Assembly: GCA_916049935.1 (NCBI GenBank)
Contig: CAJZJI010000085.1
Coordinates: 1 to 5,001 of the forward strand
DNA length: 5,001 bases
DNA from: an uncultured Streptococcus sp.
GTDB lineage: Bacteria > Bacillota > Bacilli > Lactobacillales > Aerococcaceae
Reading direction: 5' to 3'
Part shown: positions 1-5,001 of the stretch, piece after piece
Numbering within the stretch: position 1 is the first letter of the stretch
Layout of the letters: every line of letters starts with the position of its first letter
Notes under the pieces: model-generated
Database searches by the model: none
Told to the model about the DNA's origin: nothing
What the model saw: only the letters and a program-made list of their open reading frames with translations
Made by a program: the position numbers and the translations under genes

Positions 1-822
<822 letters not shown>

Positions 823-824
<2 letters not shown>

Positions 825-1100
825 AAGGAACTTTGTTCCAATAAAAAGATGAAATAGGGTGGAGCAGTCATAAGCTTCGGACTTTCCTAGACATCTTCAT
901 AGTAAAGGTTATAAGGGCACCGGGTTGAGCCAAAGTCTCAACTCCTGCCGAACTTCAAAGAGGGGCATTGCGGAAAAACCGCAGTGCCCCTCTAATTCAT
1001 TTCGGCTGCAAATCCTTATAGCTTTTACTATAGAGTATGGATAGTCCTCCGCTTATTTTATTCGAAGAGCCTTTATCTTTTTATTGGAACAAATCCTTTT
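823..1100 (-). repeat. Palindromic structured element 1 (family copy 1, core on - strand)
   Basis: This is a 278-base imperfect inverted repeat beginning in the serS stop codon. The outer arms include a perfect 19-base match (832-850 against 1075-1093), and partial complementarity continues inward (for example ATAAGC..GGACT..TCC). Read on the - strand the core spans 1009-917: GCAGCCGAA, GAATTA, then a 15-bp hairpin (959-973 with 979-993, one G-T pair, five-base loop), then TTTGAAGTTCGGCAGGA, then a small hairpin GTTGAG/CTCAAC (942-937 with 929-924), then CCCGGTGC. CCGAA (1005-1001, - strand) can pair with TTCGG (952-948, - strand). Both ends of the palindrome finish outward in CTTTTTATT, so a folded transcript could terminate in either direction. 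On the - strand the extra hairpin GGAAC-AAA-GTTCC followed by TTTT (839-823) lies at the end. The core matches elements 2 and 3. No protein is encoded. The family name and function are unknown to me. Confidence 0.8.
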
Positions 1101-1137
1101 TATTTTCCTCTTCAGTTAGAGAAGTGCTTCAAAGATT

Positions 1138-1213
1138 GTCCTCCAGGGAAAGCTAGGACAGAGAAGGAAGTGCCCGGCACTCTCTGCATCCTGTCCCTTT
1201 CCCCGTCCTCCAG
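1138..1213. repeat. 58-bp imperfect palindrome between 9-bp direct repeats
   Basis: GTCCTCCAG occurs at 1138-1146 and again at 1205-1213 in the same orientation. The 58 bases between them form an imperfect palindrome: GGAAAG then GGACAG on the left (1147-1152, 1156-1161), CTGTCC then CTTTCC on the right (1191-1196, 1197-1202), and an inner stem AGTGCC/GGCACT (1169-1174 with 1176-1181). The left arm has a three-base bulge and an inner bulge of about five bases. Direct repeats directly abutting an inverted-repeat unit look like a target-site duplication around a tiny non-autonomous element. A chance 9-base repeat in a palindromic region cannot be excluded. Confidence 0.5.
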
Positions 1214-1276
1214 AAATACGCTTCACACAGACCAAGTCGCACTCACAATCCATTCAGAACCCACCCACAAGATTTA

Positions 1277-1302
1277 ATGCACTGATTCTACGCAGTGTGC
1301 AT
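1277..1302. other. Small weak hairpin
   Basis: ATGCACTG (1277-1284) can pair with CAGTGTGCAT (1293-1302) around an eight-base loop, with a two-base bulge in the right arm. No T-run follows on either strand, so it is not a normal terminator. It lies just before element 2 and its role is unknown. Confidence 0.25.
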
Positions 1303-1311
1303 GCGCCGAAA

Positions 1312-1500
1312 TAAAAACACGAAAGCTCCTCGGAGACTATAGTAGTGAGAATAGCGAGTGCAACCGAAGAGAATTACGGACTCTGGAAATTTATTTTCTA
1401 GAGTCCGTTTGAAATTCGGTAGGAATTGAGACTTCGGCTCAATCCGGTGCAGCTGTTCTCACTACTATGTAGGCCTCCGAAGGAGCTAGTAGTGTTTTTA
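1312..1500 (+). repeat. Palindromic structured element 2 (family copy 2, core on + strand)
   Basis: This 189-base element has outer arms TAAAAACAC (1312-1320) and GTGTTTTTA (1492-1500). Pairing continues inward through AGCTCCT..CGGAG against CTCCGAAGGAGCT and ATAGTAGTGAGAA against TTCTCACTACTAT. The core runs 1359-1450: TGCAACCGAA, GAATTA (1371-1376), a 13-bp hairpin (1377-1389 with 1395-1407, one G-T pair, loop TTTAT), TTTGAAATTCGGTAGGA, a small hairpin ATTGAG/CTCAAT (1425-1430 with 1438-1443) with a TTCG loop closed by C-G and one bulged A, then CCGGTGC. CCGAA (1364-1368) can pair with TTCGG (1415-1419), giving a three-way junction of outer stem, variable hairpin arm and small hairpin. Both ends read outward into GTGTTTTTATT, so the whole could act as a bidirectional terminator, including for the GDPD gene that ends seven bases away. 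It is related to elements 1 and 3 by core sequence and architecture. Confidence 0.82.
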
Positions 1501-1507
1501 TTATATT

Positions 1508-3292
1508 TTATTTAGCAATATTCACATTCAACATGCGTAAGAAGCGGTCCATTAAACTGTTGTTGGTTTGGTGCTCTTCTTGAATGGCTTTGGCGAGTGC
1601 GACTTGGTCTGTGATAATCCCGTTTACCGGGCTATCTACGTATTTCTCGAGGGCTTCATCCGTATTAATGGTCCAGACAAACACCTCATGTCCTGTCTCT
1701 TGCGCATGCAGGACCGCCAGTTCCTGGTAAGAAAAATCTTCCACCACGTAGAAATCTACCTTCGCGTCACCAAAACCGCCAAATTGAATAGGGATTACGA
1801 AACCGGTCGTGATTTCAGGCGCTTTTGCCTCGAGTTCTTCCATGACTTTTAAATCAAGGGACATGACTTTGTTTGAGTTGTCGATGGCGAGTTCTTTGTA
1901 TTTAGCGATGAAAAGATCTACGTAGTTGGCAGGCTCACCACCATGTGGCTTGAGCTCGATCACAAGCGGTATGCCAATTTCTTTAGCTGCTTTGAAAAAC
2001 TCTTCAAAAGTAGGAATGTGACTCGTGAATCCATCTTGTTCGATGGGAAGACCATGAACTTCATCAAGAGTCATGTCTTGAACGCGTTTATTTAGACCTG
2101 CTAATCGTTTCAAGTTATAGTCGTGCATAACGACGAATTGATTGTCTTTTGTGAGGAGAATATCCATCTCTACCATGTTGGCGCCGGCTTCTTTGGCCGC
2201 TTTTAATCCTTCAATCGAGTTCTCAACGGCTTCACTAACATAGCCGCGGTGACCGATGATGATAGGGTCGTTGGCCGATTCCGTTCTATAGGTAGAGAGC
2301 GTTGCGAGAACCCCGCTTCCTGTTACAAAGAGAAGAGCAAAGGCCGTCACGATTTTACGTTTATGTTTAATTTCTTCATGGTGATGATACACTTCAAGCG
2401 AAGCTAATTTATGCTCATGAATGATTTTCGTCATAAAAATAAACGTAGCGATCTTTGTATAAAGGATAATGAAGCCTTGCAATAACTTGGCAATGGCTAA
2501 GACACTACTTAAGAGAAGCGTGTTGGAGCCGTCTGGGTCTAAGAATCCAACGAGGGCGACACTTCCAAGGGAGATAAAAATAACGAGAATCGCAAGGACC
2601 CCTTCGACGACTGCCGAAATAAAGAGCAACCGCACAGTATTCTTTTTCGTTAACTTCCAGCTTGTGACAATATTTTTTGTAAAAGGCTGGTCGGTAAGAA
2701 TCTGAAGTGGAATCGCAAGGGCGCTTCGTGCGTGAAAGTAGAGTAGGACAACAACCAGTCCGGTGTAAACAATCATTCCGATGCTCGTCTTAGTGATTTC
2801 ATCCGTAATAAATTCGGGAATCGCGATTTTTTTCGAGATAAATGTCAATTCCCCAATATTAATAAGCGGCAAGAGTGTTAAAAAATAAAGCCAGAACGTA
2901 ATAAAATGACCGTTCAATAATTGCTTGAGTTCACTAAATGCATTTTGAATGCTACTGCGCCATGAAAAATGAATGCCGCGAATCGTTCCGTAAATCATGA
3001 AGATGAGTATCGAGAACTCCATGAAAATGAGAAACGCGAATGCGAGTAAATATAAAATGAATAATGGAATGGACCAAGGGCTTAATAAAACGGTCTTAAA
3101 ATTCGAAAAGTTTAAATTGGATTGTCCTGTCATAAAGAGCATTCCACGAAAAATAAGTGTTAAAAAACCAAATCCAAACACGGATATAAAAAATTGTAAG
3201 AAAATGGAATTACGTAAATACATCCAGCTGTTTTGCGTTAAATTGCCTAATGTAAAGCGGATGGTTTTCCATACGGGGATTTTTTGATTCAT
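1508..3292 (-). CDS. Membrane-anchored glycerophosphodiester phosphodiesterase
   Basis: This 594-residue protein fuses an N-terminal membrane domain to a GDPD catalytic domain. The catalytic family hydrolyses glycerophosphodiesters to glycerol 3-phosphate and an alcohol. In Firmicutes such enzymes are linked to turnover of phospholipid head groups or teichoic acid, but the substrate here is not known. Residues 1-340 hold about seven hydrophobic segments (near 29-54, 72-104, 130-150, 171-199, 220-250, 258-290, 313-333), matching the membrane domain found before GDPD in Lactobacillales and Bacilli. The catalytic domain begins at about 343: GHRG (H348, R349), the ENS variant of the PENT motif (357-359), ExD (E375, D377), HD (H390, D391), IELKP (E446, K448), WTIN (540-543) and GIITD near 558-562. 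All expected catalytic and metal-binding positions are present. The ATG at 3290-3292 is chosen because GGAGG lies four bases upstream and the N-terminal sequence is continuous with the membrane domain. It is transcribed convergently with serS and divergently from the lipoprotein gene. Confidence 0.93.
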   Translation of the reverse strand: MNQKIPVWKTIRFTLGNLTQNSWMYLRNSIFLQFFISVFGFGFLTLIFRGMLFMTGQSNLNFSNFKTVLLSPWSIPLFILYLLAFAFLIFMEFSILIFMIYGTIRGIHFSWRSSIQNAFSELKQLLNGHFITFWLYFLTLLPLINIGELTFISKKIAIPEFITDEITKTSIGMIVYTGLVVVLLYFHARSALAIPLQILTDQPFTKNIVTSWKLTKKNTVRLLFISAVVEGVLAILVIFISLGSVALVGFLDPDGSNTLLLSSVLAIAKLLQGFIILYTKIATFIFMTKIIHEHKLASLEVYHHHEEIKHKRKIVTAFALLFVTGSGVLATLSTYRTESANDPIIIGHRGYVSEAVENSIEGLKAAKEAGANMVEMDILLTKDNQFVVMHDYNLKRLAGLNKRVQDMTLDEVHGLPIEQDGFTSHIPTFEEFFKAAKEIGIPLVIELKPHGGEPANYVDLFIAKYKELAIDNSNKVMSLDLKVMEELEAKAPEITTGFVIPIQFGGFGDAKVDFYVVEDFSYQELAVLHAQETGHEVFVWTINTDEALEKYVDSPVNGIITDQVALAKAIQEEHQTNNSLMDRFLRMLNVNIAK

Positions 3293-3296
3293 AAAG

Positions 3297-3301
3297 CCTC
3301 C
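3297..3301 (-). promoter_or_regulatory. Ribosome binding site of the GDPD gene
   Basis: On the - strand GGAGG precedes the ATG (3292-3290) with a four-base spacer. This is slightly short but usable, and it fixes the start. Confidence 0.75.
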
Positions 3302-3315
3302 GATGTGTAAATAAA

Positions 3316-3357
3316 GTTCGTTAGATTCACCTTAGCACGAACGAAATAGAAGCGCAA
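3316..3357 (-). promoter_or_regulatory. Possible GDPD promoter overlapped by an inverted repeat
   Basis: On the - strand TTGCGC (3357-3352) and TAAGGT (3334-3329) are 17 bases apart, and TGC just before the second hexamer resembles an extended -10. Each hexamer matches the consensus at only three positions. An inverted repeat GTTCGT-N15-ACGAAC (3316-3321, 3337-3342) straddles the candidate -10, where a repressor could bind. Both readings are tentative. Confidence 0.3.
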
Positions 3358-3374
3358 GCCGATACAAAACGGTA

Positions 3375-3403
3375 TTGAAAAATACTGTAATAGAACTTAT
3401 AAT
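3375..3403 (+). promoter_or_regulatory. Strong sigma-A type promoter of the lipoprotein gene
   Basis: TTGAAA (3375-3380) and a perfect TATAAT (3398-3403) are separated by the ideal 17 bases. Transcription should start near 3410, giving a leader of about 37 bases before the ATG at 3447. The promoter overlaps any supposed coding start at 3375, which argues that translation begins further downstream. Confidence 0.85.
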
Positions 3404-3435
3404 GGTGAAAGTAATCAAAAAAAGAAAAGCTTTTC

Positions 3436-3441
3436 AGGAGG
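3436..3441 (+). promoter_or_regulatory. Ribosome binding site that decides the lipoprotein start
   Basis: A perfect AGGAGG ends five bases before the ATG at 3447. The codons between 3375 and 3446 have no such site and lie largely within promoter or leader sequence, so 3447 is the true start. Confidence 0.88.
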
Positions 3442-3446
3442 GAATC

Positions 3447-4460
3447 ATGAAAAAAAGACTGTTAACATTATTCTGTTTAGTAGCGACTGTGGTACTTGCT
3501 GCTTGTGGCGTGAAAAAAGTAGACGCTGGCGACCACATTAAAACAACTTTTACAGGGTTAGATACAAAAGGGCAACTTGTATACCAAGTAGACACTCAAG
3601 AATTAGTAAAAGAGTTCTTAGTCGCAAACCCTAAAGCAGATGCGAAAACAGAAGCAGAAGTTCGTAATGCTGCAACAAAAGTGAAAGCAACTCCAAGTAA
3701 AACAGATGGCTTGTCAAATAACGACGAAATTACTTTCACATTCTCTTCAGATAAAGATGCTGAAAAATACTTTAACCTTCCAAAAGAAACAAAAGTTAAA
3801 GTAAGTGGCTTAAAAGAAGCGAAGAAATTAACGGCTGAAGAATTAGCGAAAATCACTTCATTAGAAGTGGAAGGCTTTAACAAAGGTGGCCGTGCAGAAG
3901 TTCATGTGACAGATTCTAAATTGTCATTCTTACGTTTCAAAGTTGAAAACAATGGCAAATTAGAAAATGGAAAAGATGCCAAAATCGTGTTAGACGGTAA
4001 TTTCGCTAACTTATTAGAAGACAGAGGTTATGTATTAGAAGGCGACGGAAGCTTCACACTACCTGTTAAAGGATTGAAGACAGTTGCTGAAAAACTTGAT
4101 GACGCTAAAAACAAAGACGAAATTATTGCAAAACTAAAAGAAGAAATTAACAAGAAATTTAGCGGAAATGATAAAGTAACATTTGATAAAACTTATTATC
4201 GTGGTCTAGCGAATAATGTGGATAATTCATATTCGTATGGGGATGAGATTGTTCGCGGTAATGGGAACTTAGTTATGACGCTTCAAGTGGAAACTAGCTA
4301 TGGATTCAAAAACGTGTATGCGGTTGGATTTACAAATCTTATAACGAATGAAGAGGGCAAGATGGAACTTAAAGACGCACGTGTCATTTCAACAACGTAT
4401 GCGGACTTTTCTACAGCAACTCAAAAATTAGAATCAATCGGTTATACAGAAGTTAAATAA
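3447..4460 (+). CDS. Secreted lipoprotein of unknown function with tandem domains
   Basis: This is a 337-residue precursor exported and lipid-anchored on the outer face of the membrane. The signal peptide is MKKRLLTLFCLVATVV followed by the lipobox LAAC, so C20 is the modified cysteine. I do not recognise the family by name. The mature part is Lys/Asp/Glu-rich with alternating beta-type segments. It seems to contain two copies of one unit: residues 30-125 (FTGLDTKGQLVYQVD, then ITFTFSSDKDAEKYF, then VKVSGLKE) and about 138-212 (VEGFNKGGRAEVHVTD, then AKIVLDGNFANLL, then LPVKGLKT). A short charged helical stretch follows (213-237), then a C-terminal domain (about 240-337) with GDEIVRGNGNLVMTLQVE. 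No catalytic motif is evident. A binding or envelope-associated structural role is possible but is inference only. The gene is monocistronic, with its own promoter (3375-3403) and an intrinsic terminator 13 bases after the stop. Confidence 0.9.
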   Translation: MKKRLLTLFCLVATVVLAACGVKKVDAGDHIKTTFTGLDTKGQLVYQVDTQELVKEFLVANPKADAKTEAEVRNAATKVKATPSKTDGLSNNDEITFTFSSDKDAEKYFNLPKETKVKVSGLKEAKKLTAEELAKITSLEVEGFNKGGRAEVHVTDSKLSFLRFKVENNGKLENGKDAKIVLDGNFANLLEDRGYVLEGDGSFTLPVKGLKTVAEKLDDAKNKDEIIAKLKEEINKKFSGNDKVTFDKTYYRGLANNVDNSYSYGDEIVRGNGNLVMTLQVETSYGFKNVYAVGFTNLITNEEGKMELKDARVISTTYADFSTATQKLESIGYTEVK

Positions 4461-4473
4461 TTGAAATAGAAAT

Positions 4474-4504
4474 GGCTTGGAGTACACTCTCCAAGCCTTT
4501 TTTT
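4474..4504 (+). terminator. Intrinsic terminator of the lipoprotein gene
   Basis: GGCTTGGAG (4474-4482) pairs perfectly with CTCCAAGCC (4489-4497) over a six-base loop, and seven T follow (4498-4504). It begins 13 bases after the stop codon. Confidence 0.95.
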
Positions 4505-4506
4505 GC

Positions 4507-4555
4507 ACTCGGACCCGAGTTGCCCAAAATTCACTTATAAGTGAATTTCGGGCAA
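4507..4555. repeat. Adjacent palindromes, the larger 36 bases long
   Basis: ACTCGGACCCGAGT (4507-4520) is a short hairpin. Abutting it, 4520-4555 is a 36-base palindrome with 17 of 18 pairs matched: TTGCCC at the outside, one A/C mismatch, then AAATTCACTT facing AAGTGAATTT. The dyad is continuous, with ACTTATAAGT at its centre. No T-run follows, and the lipoprotein gene already has a terminator just upstream. It may be an extragenic repeat, a protein-binding dyad, or the 3' hairpin of a lost - strand gene. Confidence 0.75.
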
Positions 4556-4715
4556 GTTACGCCAGGAGCGTTTGCTTCTTCAAAAAGACCGTACCTATCA
4601 CGTTTTCCAGCCGCAATGACTCATCCCCAGCACCAACCCATTTTCTCCGCCTTTCGCTCAAAACCTCATAACAGCGCGCTTTCTCGCACTTCACTTTTTT
4701 GCAAAAAAACTTAAA
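4556..4715. other. Non-coding stretch with no supported gene
   Basis: This stretch is somewhat richer in G+C than the flanking sequence and contains TTTTTTGCAAAAAA (4695-4708), a 14-base self-complementary run. Open frames of 64-71 codons on either strand lack a ribosome binding site and a recognisable domain. It could be a decayed gene or a dispersed repeat, but nothing in the sequence decides this. Confidence 0.5.
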
Positions 4716-4913
4716 TTTTACAAACCACGAAAAACTTGCGGATTTTATAACCACAGCATTGGGGGATAGCAACCAATGTGAATTACTGACTCTAGGGTGA
4801 AAGCCGTAGAGTCAGTTTGAAGCTTGGTAGAAATTGAGACGAAAGGCTCAATCCGTTGCCCCAACGCAGTAGTTATAAAACTAATCCGCAAGGATTGGAA
4901 GTGGTTTGTAAAA
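4716..4913 (+). repeat. Palindromic structured element 3 (family copy 3, core on + strand)
   Basis: This 198-base element has perfect 13-base outer arms TTTTACAAACCAC (4716-4728) and GTGGTTTGTAAAA (4901-4913). Pairing continues with CTTGCGGATT against AATCCGCAAG, TTATAAC against GTAGTTATAA, and GCATTGGGG against CCCCAACGC. The core runs 4769-4859: GCAACCAA, GAATTA (4780-4785), a hairpin with stem CTGACTCTA/TAGAGTCAG (4786-4794 with 4807-4815) capped by a short stem with a GAAA loop, TTTGAAGCTTGGTAGAA, a small hairpin ATTGAG/CTCAAT (4833-4838 with 4847-4852) with a GAAA loop, then CCGTTGC. GCAAC (4769-4773) pairs with GTTGC (4855-4859), or alternatively CCAA (4773-4776) with TTGG (4824-4827). 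The right arm alone can form AATCC-GCAA-GGATT. It shares core and layout with elements 1 and 2 but lies between an orphan stretch and a possible insertion-sequence end rather than beside a stop codon. Confidence 0.82.
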
Positions 4914-4945
4914 CAAAACGCCAGTTTTATTTTTATTCAAAAGAA

Positions 4946-5001
4946 GGGTTCTATAATTTTTAGGGTTGATGGAAATTTTCCACCAACCCTATTTTAGTGT
5001 A
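4946..5001 (+). mobile_element. Possible left end of an ISL3-type insertion sequence (truncated by window)
   Basis: GGGTTCTATAAT starts at 4946. Ends of the form GGnTCT are, from memory, typical of the ISL3 family, where a hairpin leader commonly follows before the transposase. Here a hairpin follows at 4962-4990. No transposase is visible because the window stops at 5001, so this is a hypothesis resting on a short match. The alternative is simply the promoter and leader, or a terminator, of an unrelated gene. Confidence 0.3.
4952..4990 (+). promoter_or_regulatory. TATAAT box followed by a hairpin at the expected transcript start
   Basis: A perfect TATAAT (4952-4957) lacks a good -35 at 16-18 bases. 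About five bases later AGGGTTG (4962-4968) pairs with CAACCCT (4984-4990), and TGGAA (4970-4974) pairs with TTCCA (4978-4982), with one A/C mismatch and a three-base loop. If the promoter works, the hairpin would sit at the very 5' end of the RNA, where it could affect stability or translation. ATTTTAG after the hairpin makes a weak terminator an alternative. Confidence 0.4.

Larger units (their letters stand above)
825..1507. other. 683-base non-coding interval between convergent serS and GDPD genes
   Basis: I see no credible gene in any frame here. The interval holds element 1, a small palindrome between direct repeats (1138-1213), a weak hairpin (1277-1302) and element 2, leaving about 190 bases unassigned in the middle (1101-1311). 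The two large palindromes sit at opposite ends, one starting inside the serS stop codon and the other ending seven bases short of the GDPD stop codon. They may therefore double as 3' ends for the two convergent transcripts, since neither gene has another recognisable terminator. Confidence 0.75.

Noticed and set aside
1359..1450. T-box, known riboswitch, hammerhead ribozyme or tRNA
   Set aside because: I looked for a GGGTGG-type T-box antiterminator element, hammerhead CTGATGA/GAAA strands and tRNA T-loop or CCA features; none is present. The elements also lie downstream of genes rather than in leaders.
1568..1852. Open frame on the + strand opposite the GDPD gene
   Set aside because: Antisense shadow of the conserved catalytic domain; no initiation signal. 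The same applies to the + strand frames at 2469-2705 and 2997-3287, and to the - strand frame 3596-3883 within the lipoprotein gene.
4477..4671. 64-codon open frame on the + strand
   Set aside because: It begins inside the lipoprotein terminator stem and runs through the 36-bp palindrome; no ribosome binding site.
4557..4772. 71-codon open frame on the - strand
   Set aside because: Its ATG and first codons lie inside element 3, it has no ribosome binding site, and no family is recognisable. A decayed gene or repeat is possible but a functional gene is not supported.

Overview
The window looks like chromosome of a low-GC Gram-positive bacterium, most likely a member of the Lactobacillales. 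The evidence is AT-rich coding sequence, strong AGGAGG-type ribosome binding sites, a LAAC lipobox, and a glycerophosphodiester phosphodiesterase carrying the long N-terminal membrane domain common in that order. The genus cannot be fixed from the sequence.

Layout: (1) bases 1-824, the C-terminal two thirds of seryl-tRNA synthetase (serS, + strand, 5' end outside the window). (2) 825-1507, a 683-base non-coding interval packed with secondary structure: two large imperfect palindromes (823-1100 and 1312-1500) flank a 58-base palindrome that sits between 9-base direct repeats. (3) 1508-3292, a membrane-anchored glycerophosphodiester phosphodiesterase on the - strand, convergent with serS. (4) 3293-3446, a divergent promoter region. 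(5) 3447-4460, a lipoprotein of unknown function with an internal duplication, followed by a clean intrinsic terminator. (6) 4505-5001, a second non-coding interval with a 36-base palindrome, a third large palindromic element (4716-4913), and at the edge a TATAAT box plus hairpin that may be the end of an ISL3-type insertion sequence.

The most interesting content is non-coding. The three large palindromes belong to one family. Element 1 is read on the - strand, elements 2 and 3 on the + strand. Each has a long, imperfectly paired outer stem enclosing a three-helix core: a GCARCC strand, an invariant GAATTA before a variable hairpin, an invariant TTTGAA after it, a short linker, then a small hairpin with stem TTGAG/CTCAA, then CCGKTGC. 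The sequences of the stems differ between copies but the pairing is kept. The small hairpin carries a TTCG loop in one copy, GAAA in another and TTTG in the third. This pattern suggests selection at the level of folded RNA (or folded single-stranded DNA). I cannot match it to a named family.

The protein-coding genes are ordinary and do not form one pathway: serS charges tRNA-Ser, while the phosphodiesterase and the lipoprotein act at the cell envelope from divergent promoters.
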